Shown: piece after piece, positions 16,338 to 24,697 of the stretch
How the letters are laid out: each line of letters opens with the position of its first letter
Numbering within the stretch: the first letter of the stretch is position 1
Assembly (NCBI RefSeq): GCF_008973465.1
Contig: NZ_WBXN01000004.1
Location: forward strand, 6,798,501-6,862,500
Direction of reading: 5' to 3'
Origin: Streptomyces sp. SS1-1
GTDB lineage: Bacteria; Actinomycetota; Actinomycetes; Streptomycetales; Streptomycetaceae
Length of the DNA: 64,000 nucleotides
Position numbers and translations under genes: made by a program
The notes under the pieces: generated by a model
The model's database searches: none
The model's input: only the letters and a program-made list of their open reading frames with translations
Told to the model about the DNA's origin: nothing

Positions 16338-17363
16338 TCACGCCCGGGAGTGCTGCTTGTCGCGGGTCCACGCCAGCAGCTCGTCGGCCGTCCAGGTGGT
16401 GACGACCCGCTCGGCGGGCACCCCGCACTCCTCGGCCCGCGCACAGCCGTACCGCTGCCAGTCCAGCTGGCCCGGGGCGTGCGCGTCGGTGTCGATCGAG
16501 AACAGCGTGCCGGCGGCCACCGCCCGGCGCAGCAGGCGGCGGGGCGGGTCCAGCCGTTCCGGCCGGCTGTTGATCTCGACGGCCGTCCCGGACTCGGCGC
16601 AGGCGGCGAACACCGCGTCCGCGTCGAACTCCGACTCCGGACGGCCCCGCCCGGTGATCAGACGGCCGGTGCAGTGCCCGAGGACGTCCGCGTGCGGGTT
16701 GCGCACGGCCGCGATCATGCGGCGCGTCATCGAGCGGGCGTCCATGCGCAGCTTGGAGTGCACCGACACCACGACCACGTCCAGACGCTCCAGCAGCTCG
16801 GGCTCCTGGTCCAGCGAGCCGTCGTCGAGGATGTCGCACTCGATGCCGGTGAGTAGCCGGAACGGCGCCCAGCGGGCGTTCAGCCCCGCCACCACGTCCA
16901 GCTGCTCGCGCAGCCGACCGGCCGACAGCCCACGGGCGACGGTCAGCCGGGGCGAGTGGTCGGTGAGCACCGCCCACTCGTGCCCCAGCTCCGCCGCCGT
17001 GCGCCCCATCTCCTCGATCGGACTGCCCCCGTCGGACCAGTCGGAGTGCAGATGGCAGTCGCCGCGCAGCGCCTCCCACAGCTCCCGGCCTCCCTCGGGC
17101 GGCCCCGCGGCCGGCCGGTTCTCCAGGTCGGTGAGATAGCCGGGCACCTGTCCGGCGAGGGCCTCGCGCACCACGCCGGCCGTCTTCGGGCCGACGCCCT
17201 TCAGCTTCTCCAGCGTCCCGGCCTCCGCCCGCGCGCGGACCTCGTCCGGGGGCAGCCCGGACAGCACCCGGGCGGCCGTACGGAACGCCCGGACGCGGTA
17301 CGTCGGCTCCAGGGACCGCTCGAGCAGGAAGGCGATCCGGTTCAGGGCCTCGACGGGATCCAT
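16338..17363 (-). CDS. PHP domain phosphoesterase with helix-hairpin-helix (PolX C-terminal-like)
   Basis: 341 residues. The N-terminal 95 residues carry helix-hairpin-helix elements (AFRTAARVLSGLP, LEKLKGVGPKTAGVVREAL) as in DNA polymerase X. Then comes a PHP domain with its metal ligands: GDCHLHSDWSDGG (His 104, His 106), LTDHSP, TGIECDI, VVSVHSK, LGHCTGR and a final DTDAHAP. The nucleotidyltransferase palm of PolX is absent, so it is probably a nuclease or phosphatase linked to DNA repair rather than a polymerase. GGAGGAGG precedes the chosen ATG; an upstream in-frame start would add 15 residues. Confidence 0.84.
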   Translation of the reverse strand: MDPVEALNRIAFLLERSLEPTYRVRAFRTAARVLSGLPPDEVRARAEAGTLEKLKGVGPKTAGVVREALAGQVPGYLTDLENRPAAGPPEGGRELWEALRGDCHLHSDWSDGGSPIEEMGRTAAELGHEWAVLTDHSPRLTVARGLSAGRLREQLDVVAGLNARWAPFRLLTGIECDILDDGSLDQEPELLERLDVVVVSVHSKLRMDARSMTRRMIAAVRNPHADVLGHCTGRLITGRGRPESEFDADAVFAACAESGTAVEINSRPERLDPPRRLLRRAVAAGTLFSIDTDAHAPGQLDWQRYGCARAEECGVPAERVVTTWTADELLAWTRDKQHSRA

Positions 17364-17441
17364 CGCCACCTCCTCCTCCAGGGTTCCCCGGCCCCGCCGC
17401 CCCCGCACGGCGACGGCGGGCGGAAGCAGGCGGACCCGTCC

Positions 17442-17456
17442 TAGGCTCTATGCATG
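17442..17456 (+). promoter_or_regulatory. Leaderless promoter -10 element of the 78-residue protein gene
   Basis: TAGGCT, six bases, then ATG at 17454. Confidence 0.6.
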
Positions 17457-17690
17457 ACCGAAAGCGCGAGCCCGCACATCGCACAGCCGCGGATCATGGT
17501 GCTCGGGGTCCAGCCGGGCACGCCCCCGTTCCGCATCATGGAGATCGACGGTGAGGTCGTCTGTGAGGCCAGGACCATCACCGACGTCCTCACCACCGCC
17601 GCCCTCTACGGCATCACCGTCCACGACCTCGACGACCCGGACGTGGTCCGCTGGGTGGGTGGCGACAAGTTCACCTGGCACCACCGCTGA
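17454..17690 (+). CDS. Small conserved hypothetical protein
   Basis: 78 residues, no cysteine, signal peptide or membrane segment; ends in DKFTWHHR. The sequence (FRIMEIDGEVVCEARTITDV, YGITVHDLDDPDVVRWVGG) looks like a compact alpha/beta domain and resembles small proteins I have seen widely conserved in Streptomyces, but I do not know a function. The leaderless promoter supports it as a real gene. It is convergent with the glucanase gene, 9 bases away. Confidence 0.7.
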   Translation: MTESASPHIAQPRIMVLGVQPGTPPFRIMEIDGEVVCEARTITDVLTTAALYGITVHDLDDPDVVRWVGGDKFTWHHR

Positions 17691-17699
17691 GGGACCGGC

Positions 17700-18932
17700 T
17701 CAGCCGACCGTCCACTTCTGGTTGGCCCCGCCCGTGCAGGTCCACAGCTGCAGCCGCGTGCCGTTGGCCGAGCTGTTCCCGGTGGCGTCCACGCACTTGT
17801 CGGCCCGCGGGTTGACGAGGTCGCGCGCCGCGGAGACGGTCCACTTCTGGTTGGCGCCTCCCGTGCAGTCCCACAGTTGCAGCGGTGTGCCGTCGGCGGT
17901 GCCGTTGCCGGTGGCGTCCAGGCACTTGCCGAGCGCGCGCAGCGAGCCGTCCGAGCCGGCCGTCCATTGCTGGGCGGCGGTGCCGTTGCAGTCGTAGAGC
18001 TGGACGGGGGTGCCGTTGGCGGTGTTCGCGCCCGCCACGTCCATGCACTTGCCGGCGATGCCGCGCACGGTGGTGCCGCCGGTCGGGGAGTCCCCGGTGG
18101 TCACCGAGACGTGGTCGACGACCAGTTGCTGCGGGAAGGCGGTGGAGCCGTCGGGGTCACCGGGCCAGTAGCCGCCGACCGCGAGGTTCAGGATGAGGAA
18201 GTACGGCCGGTTGAACACCCACTGCCTGCCGCCGAGGTCGGCCGGGGTGCGCCGCTGGTAGACGTTGCCGTCCACGGACCAGGTGATCGAGTCCGGCGCC
18301 CAGTCGACGGCGAAGGTGTGGAAGGCGTCCGCGAACGCCTGCCCGTTCGGCAGGGTGTAGCCGGCGCCGATGCCGCCCGACCCGGAGTAGCCGGGGCCGT
18401 GGAGCGTGCCGTGCACGGTGGACGGCTCGAAACCGACGTTCTCCATGACGTCGATCTCGCCCGAGTCGGGCCAGTTGACCGGGGTGCCCAGCATCCAGAA
18501 CGCGGGCCACATGCCCTGGCCGCGCGGCACCTTCATCCGCGCCTCCACGTGCCCGTACTGGGCGGTGAACTTGCCGGAGGTGTTCAGCCGGGCCGAGGTG
18601 TACTGACAGGTGCCGTACCAGCACTGGTAGTTGGCCGGGTTCTCACGCCGGGCCGTGATGACCAGATGGCCCTGGCCGTCCAGGGCCGCGTTCTTGTTGC
18701 CGGACGTGTAGAACTGCCGTTCGTGGTTGTTGACGTTGTCGCCGGTCTCGATCTGCCACTTCGACCCGTCGACGGCGGCGCCCGCGGGGCCGTCGAAGGT
18801 GTCGGAGAAGACGACCGCGGCGGCCGCGGCACGCGGTGGTTCCGCCTGGGCGGGCGCGATCGCGGCGGCCGCGACCAGGACCGCCGAGAGGGCGGCGAGC
18901 AGGGCAGAGCGGATCAGCCGTGGGGAGGCCAT
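17700..18932 (-). CDS. Secreted GH16 beta-glucanase with ricin-type (CBM13) domain
   Basis: 410-residue exoenzyme. Signal peptide residues 1-30 with cleavage after AQA. Residues about 40-275 form a glycoside hydrolase family 16 domain; the catalytic signature EIDVMEN gives Glu159 nucleophile, Asp161 and Glu164 acid/base, and MWPAFWMLG precedes it. Residues about 285-410 form a beta-trefoil with three QxW-type repeats (AAQQWT, ANQKWT twice) that binds carbohydrate. Likely activity is endo-beta-1,3-(or 1,3-1,4-)glucanase on fungal or plant wall glucan. It has its own promoter with overlapping palindromes (19003-19035). Confidence 0.9.
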   Translation of the reverse strand: MASPRLIRSALLAALSAVLVAAAAIAPAQAEPPRAAAAAVVFSDTFDGPAGAAVDGSKWQIETGDNVNNHERQFYTSGNKNAALDGQGHLVITARRENPANYQCWYGTCQYTSARLNTSGKFTAQYGHVEARMKVPRGQGMWPAFWMLGTPVNWPDSGEIDVMENVGFEPSTVHGTLHGPGYSGSGGIGAGYTLPNGQAFADAFHTFAVDWAPDSITWSVDGNVYQRRTPADLGGRQWVFNRPYFLILNLAVGGYWPGDPDGSTAFPQQLVVDHVSVTTGDSPTGGTTVRGIAGKCMDVAGANTANGTPVQLYDCNGTAAQQWTAGSDGSLRALGKCLDATGNGTADGTPLQLWDCTGGANQKWTVSAARDLVNPRADKCVDATGNSSANGTRLQLWTCTGGANQKWTVG

Positions 18933-19002
18933 CGTGCTCCCTTCCGTGCGACGACCCGTCAGCCGGGTGCGTCGACCGTGGTGGGGGGTGAAGGTGTCGT
19001 CA

Positions 19003-19035
19003 CTTGATTCAAGACTTGAGTTAAGGGGGCGTCAA
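19003..19035 (-). promoter_or_regulatory. Promoter and overlapping palindromic operators of the glucanase gene
   Basis: On the minus strand a -35 TTGACG (19030-19035) and -10-like TTGAAT (19007-19012) are 17 bp apart. Two interleaved palindromes cover the -10: TCAAGACTTGA (19009-19019) and CTTGATTCAAG (19003-19013). A repressor bound here would block RNA polymerase, as expected for a substrate-induced hydrolase. Confidence 0.55.
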
Positions 19036-19064
19036 TACTGTGGTACGGACCAGTGGGCATGAGT

Positions 19065-19098
19065 CCGCCCCGCGCCCGGCGGGACCGGGGCGGGGCGG
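19065..19098 (-). terminator. Terminator-like hairpin after the VanZ gene
   Basis: Perfect 8-bp arms CCGCCCCG and CGGGGCGG around an 18-base loop, 12 bases beyond the VanZ stop codon. No T-run. Confidence 0.4.
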
Positions 19099-19109
19099 CG
19101 AAGGACGGG

Positions 19110-19691
19110 TCAGCTCCGGACCCGCCGGGCGTGCACCGCGCGGCTCAGCCGCCGGCCCAGCAGGAGGTAACCGATGAGCGCGCCCGACGTGTTGAGGATG
19201 ACGTCGTCCACGTCGAAGGCGCGGCCCGTCACCAGGGCGCCCTGCGCGAACTCCACCAGCAGCATCACCGTCGCCGTCAGCAGCAGCACCCGCAGCACCC
19301 CCCGGGTCCGCGGGGCCACGATGGGGACCAGGACGCCGAACGGCACGCCCAGCAGCAGGTTGCCGCCGATCTGCCGTACGGCGTCGCGCAGTTCGGGCTG
19401 GTCCAGATAGGCGCGCAGCGAGCGGCCGGGGTGCAGGTTGGTGTGGATCAGGCTCTCCGACGCGGGGGAGGGCTGGAGGGTGAGCTTGGCCAGGACCACC
19501 GCGAAGGCGACCATGAACGCGAAGGCGCACACCATCGCCACGCAGCGGGCGAGGAGGCGCAGCGGGCCGCCCCCGGACGCGGAGCCGTCCCGGTCCACGC
19601 CCTTGGACTCCGGTCCGGGGCCGGCGGCGCTCTTCGTCCTGGGTGCGCCGAGGCGCGACGCGACACGCGATCGCGAGATCCCAGCGGCCAT
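19110..19691 (-). CDS. VanZ family membrane protein
   Basis: 193-residue integral membrane protein with four predicted helices (VAMVCAFAFMVAFAVVLAKL, IGGNLLLGVPFGVLVPIVA, RVLLLTATVMLLVEFAQGAL, LNTSGALIGYLLLGRRL). The VanZ signature is present: LHP, GNLLLGVPFGVL, ExxQ (EFAQ) and R.FDVDDVxxNTxGxxxG. VanZ itself gives low-level teicoplanin resistance; most homologues have no known role. The second ATG (19691) is preferred because GGAGG is 5 bases before it. Located alone between the glucanase and DUF4230 genes. Confidence 0.82.
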   Translation of the reverse strand: MAAGISRSRVASRLGAPRTKSAAGPGPESKGVDRDGSASGGGPLRLLARCVAMVCAFAFMVAFAVVLAKLTLQPSPASESLIHTNLHPGRSLRAYLDQPELRDAVRQIGGNLLLGVPFGVLVPIVAPRTRGVLRVLLLTATVMLLVEFAQGALVTGRAFDVDDVILNTSGALIGYLLLGRRLSRAVHARRVRS

Positions 19692-19788
19692 CATGTCCTC
19701 CACTCGTCAAGGTCCGGGCGTGGTCACGCGCTTACCCCCGTACCGCCCGGGGATGCGGTCGCTTTCGGCCGCCGGCGGGCCGGGTCCC

Positions 19789-20451
19789 TCATGTCCCGTA
19801 CGTCACCTTCACCTCCTCGAAGCCCAGGGAGTGCAGCAGCCCCTGGAGCATGTCGGTGGTGTTCTTCTCGGCCCGCGCGGTCAGCCCGCTCTTCTTCGCC
19901 GCGTCCCCGATGTGCCGTACCGCCAGCTTCTGCACGGCCTGTTCGCTGTTCGGGTTGTCGGAGAACAGGTCGCCGAGGCGGTCGAGCAGCCCCCGCTGCT
20001 TGGAGACCGCGTAGGAGCGGTCGGGGTCGAGGGCCGGGGTGCCGAGCACGGCGTGCGGCAGGCGCAGCGTGGCGGACGTACGGTCCTCGTTCACCGTGAC
20101 GTCGTCGTCGCCGACCTTGCCGAGGTCCACATAGGCGTCCACGGTGCCCGCGCCGACGTACAGGGTGCGGGTGCCGCGGATCGCGTCGGGCAGGAACTTG
20201 GCGTCCTTCTCCAGGTCCACGACGATCTGGAAGTTGCCGGAGGCGGCGTCGTAGCGGCTCATGTCCTGGATGGACCGGAGCAGCGCGGGGCCCGACCGGT
20301 CCTGGGTCTCGGTGCCGAGCAGGTCCTTGAGCCCCGGGAGCACGCTCAGCCGGATCCCGGCGAAGAACACGCCCAGCACCAGGATGACGGCCGTGACCGC
20401 CTTGGCCCAGCGGGGCATGCGCCGGTCGATGCGCTTGATGGGAGTCGTCAT
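19789..20451 (-). CDS. DUF4230 domain membrane-anchored protein
   Basis: 220 residues. A basic N-terminus (MTTPIKRIDRRMPRWAK) is followed by one membrane helix AVTAVILVLGVFFAGIRLSVLPGL, then an extracytoplasmic DUF4230 domain (PALLRSIQDMSRYDAASGNFQIVVDLEKDAKFLP, YVGAGTVDAYVDLGKVGDDDVTV). GGAGGG lies before the ATG. The family is conserved in Gram-positive bacteria but has no assigned function. It is divergent from the PRPP synthetase gene with a 176-base spacer. Confidence 0.8.
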   Translation of the reverse strand: MTTPIKRIDRRMPRWAKAVTAVILVLGVFFAGIRLSVLPGLKDLLGTETQDRSGPALLRSIQDMSRYDAASGNFQIVVDLEKDAKFLPDAIRGTRTLYVGAGTVDAYVDLGKVGDDDVTVNEDRTSATLRLPHAVLGTPALDPDRSYAVSKQRGLLDRLGDLFSDNPNSEQAVQKLAVRHIGDAAKKSGLTARAEKNTTDMLQGLLHSLGFEEVKVTYGT

Positions 20452-20627
20452 GTCGACGTCCCTCCTTCCTGCTGACCGGATACCCCCAAATCCCGTACTG
20501 AGCGGGTCTGTTGGCCGGAACCGGGGGTGCGCCGGGGCGCGGGCGGCGGCTGGACTGCCGAACCAACGTTTCTGCAACCTCAGTAGCATGTGGCCGCCAC
20601 CCGTGATGATCATGCGAGGAGCGGATC

Positions 20628-21578
20628 GTGCGAGAGATAGCCGTGTTCAGCGGCAGTGCCCATCCCGAGCTGGCGGCGGAGGTCTGCGCCCAGCTCGGGG
20701 TGCCCCTCAGCCCCACCCGGGTCAGCCGGTTCGCCAACGACTGCCTGGAGGTGCAGCTCCAGGCCAACTGCCGGGAACGGGACGTCTTCCTGATCCAGCC
20801 CCTGGTGCGGCCCGTCCAGGAGCACCTGGTCGAGCTGCTGCTGATGTGCGACGCCGCGCGCGGCGCGTCCGCGCGCCGGATCACCGTGGTGATGCCGCAC
20901 TACTCCTACGCGCGGTCCGACAAGAAGGACGCACCCCGCATCTCCCTCGGCGGGCGGCTTGTCGCCGACCTGATGGTGGCGGCCGGCGCGAGCCGCGTCC
21001 TCGCCATGACGCTGCACGCCCCCCAGGTGCACGGCTTCTTCTCGGTGCCCGTCGACCATCTGCACGCGCTGCGGGAACTCGCCGCGCACTTCCGGCAGTA
21101 CGACCTGAGCCGGACCACCGTCGTCTCGCCGGACCTCGGCAACGCCAAGGAGGCGGCGGCGTTCGCCCGGATGATCGGCGCCCAGGTGGCCGCGGGCGCC
21201 AAGCAGCGGTTCGCGGACGACCGGGTCAGCATCTCCTCCGTGATCGGCGAGGTGAGCGGCCGGGACGTCATCGTCCTCGACGACGAGATCGCCAAGGGCA
21301 GCACGGTTCTCGAACTGCTCGACCGGCTGCGGGAGATGAACCCGCGGTCGATCCGGGTGGCCTGTACGCACGGCCTGTTCGCGGCCGGTGCCCTCAAGCG
21401 GATCGGCGAGCAGCCGGACGTCCTGGAGATCGTCTGCACCAACACCGTGCCGGTGCCCGAGGAGGAGCGCACGGACAAGCTGCGGATCCTGTCGATCGCG
21501 CCCGCGCTCGCGGAGGCCGTACGCCGCATCCACAACGGGGAGTCCGTGAGCGCCCTGTTCGACGCGCCCGAGGACTGA
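20628..21578 (+). CDS. prs: Ribose-phosphate pyrophosphokinase (PRPP synthetase)
   Basis: 316 residues, the usual length. It makes 5-phosphoribosyl-1-pyrophosphate from ribose 5-phosphate and ATP for nucleotide, His and Trp synthesis. Visible motifs: FANDCLEVQLQANCRERDVFLIQP, the ATP-loop region MPHYSYARSDKKDAPRISLGGRL, the metal-binding stretch MTLHAPQVHGFFSVPVDHL, VVSPDLGNAKEA and the PRPP loop VIVLDDEIAKGSTVLE. GTG start after GAGGAG. The loop reads DDEIAKGST rather than the common DDxIDTAGT, and ARSDKKDAP differs from ARQDRK, so this is a divergent second-type enzyme, perhaps a pathway-specific paralogue. Confidence 0.85.
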   Translation: MREIAVFSGSAHPELAAEVCAQLGVPLSPTRVSRFANDCLEVQLQANCRERDVFLIQPLVRPVQEHLVELLLMCDAARGASARRITVVMPHYSYARSDKKDAPRISLGGRLVADLMVAAGASRVLAMTLHAPQVHGFFSVPVDHLHALRELAAHFRQYDLSRTTVVSPDLGNAKEAAAFARMIGAQVAAGAKQRFADDRVSISSVIGEVSGRDVIVLDDEIAKGSTVLELLDRLREMNPRSIRVACTHGLFAAGALKRIGEQPDVLEIVCTNTVPVPEEERTDKLRILSIAPALAEAVRRIHNGESVSALFDAPED

Positions 21579-21585
21579 CGGGGCG

Positions 21586-21966
21586 TCAGGATGCGCCGGA
21601 GGCCGTCCCGGCGGTGTCGAGGGCGGCGTCCGGCGTCGGATGCGGGGGCAGCAGCCGGGACAGGCCCGTGATCCGCAGGATGCGCAGGATCAGCGGCTGG
21701 GTGCACACCAGGTGCAGCCGTCCGCCGTGGTCGAGCACCCGGCCGCGGGCCCGGTACAGCAGCCGCAGCCCCGAGCAGTCGAAGAACTCCACGCTCCGCA
21801 GGTCGATCACGACGCGCGCCTCCGGGTCCGTCGTCACCCGGTCCAGGTAGGGACCGATCTCCGCGGCCGCGGCGATGTCGATCTCACCGAGGAGTTCCAG
21901 CACCAGATGGTCCCGGTGGCGGTGGGTGCGCAGATGCCGGGTGAAGGGCGCAGGTTCCTGCCGCAC
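21586..21966 (-). CDS. STAS domain protein (anti-anti-sigma factor-like)
   Basis: About 126 residues. The STAS fold is clear: LVLELLGEIDIAAAAEI, then VVIDLRSVEFFDCSGLRLL with the phosphorylatable Ser in DCSG, followed by GGRLHLVCTQPLILRILRITGLSRLL. In this family an anti-sigma kinase phosphorylates the Ser, and partner switching frees a sigma factor. The two SpoIIE-type phosphatases in this window are possible distant partners, by family only. GTG at 21966 is chosen with GGAGG 10 bases upstream; GTG 21972 or ATG 22071 are alternatives. Confidence 0.8.
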   Translation of the reverse strand: MRQEPAPFTRHLRTHRHRDHLVLELLGEIDIAAAAEIGPYLDRVTTDPEARVVIDLRSVEFFDCSGLRLLYRARGRVLDHGGRLHLVCTQPLILRILRITGLSRLLPPHPTPDAALDTAGTASGAS

Positions 21967-22134
21967 GACCACATCGCCTCCAACCCGTTCCCATGCCGCG
22001 GGTGCCCAAGTCCGGCTCCCGCACTGCAAGTTACCCCCGATCGAGCGAATCTGAGCATGTTCGATTGACATATGTCTTTGATTTGCGACACAGGTTTCGC
22101 CCGATGGCGGGACGGCGATTCTCCACGCGGTCGA

Positions 22135-22160
22135 GCCCCCCGGCCGCACGGCCGGGGGGC
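22135..22160 (-). terminator. Strong hairpin terminator after the oxidoreductase gene
   Basis: Perfect 11-bp stem GCCCCCCGGCC / GGCCGGGGGGC with a GCAC loop, 20 bases beyond the stop codon of the minus-strand gene. No T-run. Confidence 0.65.
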
Positions 22161-22179
22161 GCGCTCACAGGCGGCCCGC

Positions 22180-23130
22180 TCAGTCGACGGTCAGGACCAG
22201 CTTGCCCGTCACATGGCCTTGCTCCCCGAGGGCGTGCGCCTCGGCGGCGTCGGACAGCGGGAAGGTCCGCTCGATCGCGGCGCGCAGCTTGCCCTGCTCG
22301 ATCAGCTCCACGAGGGAGCGCATGTCGGCGCGGTCCGCGTCGACGAGCATCCGGACGGCCCGCACACCGAGCCGCGCCGCCTCCTCGGGGAACTCGTCCG
22401 AGCCGACCGGGATGATGGAGACGACGACGCCGCCCGGACGCAGGACGCGCAGCGAGCGCAGGGCGGTCTCACCGCCGAGCGTGTCGAGGACGACGTCGAC
22501 GTCCTTCACGGCCTCGGCGAAGTCGGTCTCCCGGTAGTCGATCGCCTCGTCGGCGCCGATCTCCCGCAGGAAGCCGTGCTTGCCGGCGCTCGCCGTGCCG
22601 ATCACGTACGCGCCCCGCGCCTTGGCGATCTGCACGGCCGCGTGCCCGACCCCGCCGGCCGCCGCGTGGACCAGCACCCGCTGCCCGGGCCGCAGGTCCG
22701 CGTGCTCGACCAGGGCCTGCCAGGCGGTGAGGGAGACCAGCGGCAGCGCGCCGGCCTGCGTGTGGTCGATCGAGGCCGGCTTGTGCGTCAGCGCGCGGAC
22801 CGGCGCGATCACGTACTCGGCGTGCGAGCCGTGCCCGTACGGGTACGGCAGCATCCCGAAGACCTCGTCGCCGGGCTGGAACGCGGCGACGCCGATCCCT
22901 GTCGCCTCCACCACGCCGGAGACGTCCCAGCCCAGGACGAAGGGCGGGTCGCCGAGGAAGCCGCCGGTCGCCCGGTGCTTCCAGTCGGTCGGGTTGACGC
23001 CGGCGGCGCGGACCCGGACCAGGACCCGGTTGGGGCCCGGCTCCGGCCGCTCCAGCCGTACCTCCTGGAGGACCTCGGGACCGCCGAGGACGTTCTGACT
23101 GATGGCTCGCATGGTGTGCTCAGTGCTCAT
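22180..23130 (-). CDS. NADP-dependent zinc-less alcohol dehydrogenase/quinone oxidoreductase
   Basis: 316-residue MDR-superfamily enzyme. N-terminal GroES-like domain (NRVLVRVRAAGVNPTDWKHR, FVLGWDVSGVVEATG), then a Rossmann domain with RVLVHAAAGGVGHAAVQIAKARGAYVIGTAS. No structural or catalytic zinc Cys pattern, as in quinone oxidoreductases that reduce quinones or alkenals with NADPH. It is divergent from a GlxA-type AraC regulator across only 71 bases, so that regulator probably controls it. Confidence 0.85.
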   Translation of the reverse strand: MSTEHTMRAISQNVLGGPEVLQEVRLERPEPGPNRVLVRVRAAGVNPTDWKHRATGGFLGDPPFVLGWDVSGVVEATGIGVAAFQPGDEVFGMLPYPYGHGSHAEYVIAPVRALTHKPASIDHTQAGALPLVSLTAWQALVEHADLRPGQRVLVHAAAGGVGHAAVQIAKARGAYVIGTASAGKHGFLREIGADEAIDYRETDFAEAVKDVDVVLDTLGGETALRSLRVLRPGGVVVSIIPVGSDEFPEEAARLGVRAVRMLVDADRADMRSLVELIEQGKLRAAIERTFPLSDAAEAHALGEQGHVTGKLVLTVD

Positions 23131-23168
23131 GGTCCCTCAGCCTGCCCGGAGCGAGCCCTCCGGAAAAT

Positions 23169-23201
23169 GGCACGATTGCCAACCTTCGATACGATCGTGC
23201 C
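23169..23201. promoter_or_regulatory. Operator region shared by oxidoreductase and GlxA-type regulator
   Basis: GGCACGAT (23169-23176) recurs in inverted orientation as ATCGTGCC (23194-23201) with 17 bases between. The left part also forms TGGCA-CGAT-TGCCA (23168-23181). The right unit overlaps the -10 and start codon of the regulator gene. Confidence 0.5.
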
Positions 23202-23204
23202 ATG
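23190..23204 (+). promoter_or_regulatory. Leaderless promoter -10 element of the GlxA-type gene
   Basis: TACGAT, six bases, then ATG at 23202. Confidence 0.55.
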
Positions 23205-24173
23205 AGTGAGCGAGGAACCCCTGGGCGGACCGAGCGCGTCGTGGTGCTGGCCCTGGACGGCGTCTACCCCTTCGAGCTGGGCATCCCCAGCCGGATCTTC
23301 GGCGCGGCCGACGGCCACTACCAGGTGCTGACCTGCAGCGTCGACGGCCGCCCGGTCCGCAGCAACGCCGACTTCACGATCGGCGTGCAGCACGGCCCGG
23401 AGATCCTCGCCACGGCCGACACGGTGGTCGTCGCCTCCATGGCCACCGCGTACATCCCCACCGAGCTGTCCCCCGAGCTCGCCGGAGCGCTGGCGCTGAT
23501 TCGCCCGGACGCGCGCATCGTGTCGATCTGCACCGCCGCGTTCGTCCTCGCCGCCGCCGGACTCCTCGACGGGCGCAGGGCCACCACCCACTGGCAGGTC
23601 ACCGAGGCGTTCCGCCGGATGTACCCGCGGGTCGACGTCGACCCGGACGTGCTCTTCGTCGACGACGGCCGGATCCTCACCTCCGCGGGCGCCGCGTCCG
23701 GCGTGGACGTCTGCCTGCACATCGTGCGCACCGACCACGGCAGCGAACTCGCCAACGCCGTCGCCCGGCGCTGTGTCGTGCCGCCCTTCCGCGACGGCGG
23801 ACAGGCGCAGTACATCGAGCAGCCGGTCCCCGAGAGCGGGGCCGCGAGCACCGCCGCCACCCGCGCCTGGGCCCTGGAGCACCTGGACGAACCCCTCACC
23901 CTGTCGGACCTCGCCCTGCACGCCCGGATGAGCCGCCGCACCTTCGCCCGCCGCTTCGGCGACGAGGTCGGCCTCAGCCCCGGCCGCTGGCTGATCCAGC
24001 AGCGGGTGGCGCGCGCCCGGCACCTCCTGGAGTCCACCGACCTGCCGGTCGACCACATCGCCGCGCGGGTCGGCTTCGCCACCGGCGCCTCGCTGCGCCA
24101 GCACCTGCACGCCGCGATCGGGGTCTCCCCGCAGGCCTACCGGCGCACCTTCCAGGCCGCCACCGTCCGTTGA
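23202..24173 (+). CDS. GlxA family AraC-type transcriptional regulator
   Basis: 323 residues. The N-terminal two thirds are a DJ-1/PfpI-like (class I glutamine amidotransferase-like) domain, VVLALDGVYPFELGIPSRIFG to SICTAAFVLAAAGLLDGRRATTHW, with the nucleophile-elbow Cys in SICTAAF. The C-terminal 100 residues hold the two AraC helix-turn-helix units (LTLSDLALHARMSRRTFARRF and PVDHIAARVGFATGASLRQHLHAAIGVSPQAYRR). It is leaderless and divergent from the oxidoreductase, which it probably regulates through the GGCACGAT repeats. Confidence 0.88.
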   Translation: MSERGTPGRTERVVVLALDGVYPFELGIPSRIFGAADGHYQVLTCSVDGRPVRSNADFTIGVQHGPEILATADTVVVASMATAYIPTELSPELAGALALIRPDARIVSICTAAFVLAAAGLLDGRRATTHWQVTEAFRRMYPRVDVDPDVLFVDDGRILTSAGAASGVDVCLHIVRTDHGSELANAVARRCVVPPFRDGGQAQYIEQPVPESGAASTAATRAWALEHLDEPLTLSDLALHARMSRRTFARRFGDEVGLSPGRWLIQQRVARARHLLESTDLPVDHIAARVGFATGASLRQHLHAAIGVSPQAYRRTFQAATVR

Positions 24174-24264
24174 CGGCCCGGACACGGACTGAAACCACCC
24201 CGGCGGGTTAGACGGGAGGGACAGGGCAGCGGGGCAGGCCGCGCCCCGGACCTTCGGAGGAGCC

Positions 24265-24657
24265 ATGCCGCTCGTGAAAGCCGGGTTCATCGTGCTCGAC
24301 TGTGCCGAGCCCGAGAAACTCGCCGAGTTCTACAGGGAGTTGCTGGAGGGCGAGCAGACCGGCGCCACCGCCAACCAGGTCGAGATCCGGGGCGCCGACG
24401 GCATCCGACTGGCCTTCCGCCGGGACATGAACGCGACCCCGCCGAGCTGGCCCCGCCCCGAGAACTCCCTCCAGGCGCACCTGGACTTCGTGGTGGACGA
24501 CCTGGACGAGGCCGAGCGCCGGATCGTCGGCCTCGGCGGGCGTCCCGTGGAGGCCAAGGACGCGCCGGGACCGTACGAGGAGCGCGGCTTCTCCGACCCG
24601 GCCGGGCACTCCTTCACCTTGCGCCGCACGCCCGGCACCGCCCCCAAGCAGGGCTGA
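24265..24657 (+). CDS. VOC family (glyoxalase/dioxygenase-like) protein
   Basis: 130 residues, a single vicinal-oxygen-chelate module pair: FIVLDCAEPEKLAEFYRELL opens the first beta-alpha-beta unit and AHLDFVVDDLDEAERRIVGLGGRPV the second, ending in ERGFSDPAGHSFTLRR. GGAGGAG precedes the ATG. Such stand-alone proteins act as lyases, dioxygenases or drug-binding resistance proteins. There is no pathway context, so substrate is unknown. Confidence 0.83.
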   Translation: MPLVKAGFIVLDCAEPEKLAEFYRELLEGEQTGATANQVEIRGADGIRLAFRRDMNATPPSWPRPENSLQAHLDFVVDDLDEAERRIVGLGGRPVEAKDAPGPYEERGFSDPAGHSFTLRRTPGTAPKQG

Positions 24658-24686
24658 GGCCCCGGGCGGACGCAGCACCCGGGGCC
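24658..24686 (+). terminator. Terminator hairpin after the VOC gene
   Basis: Perfect 9-bp stem GGCCCCGGG / CCCGGGGCC with an 11-base loop directly after the stop codon; also lies between convergent genes, so it may serve both. Confidence 0.55.
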
Positions 24687-24697
24687 CCCTCACGCCG

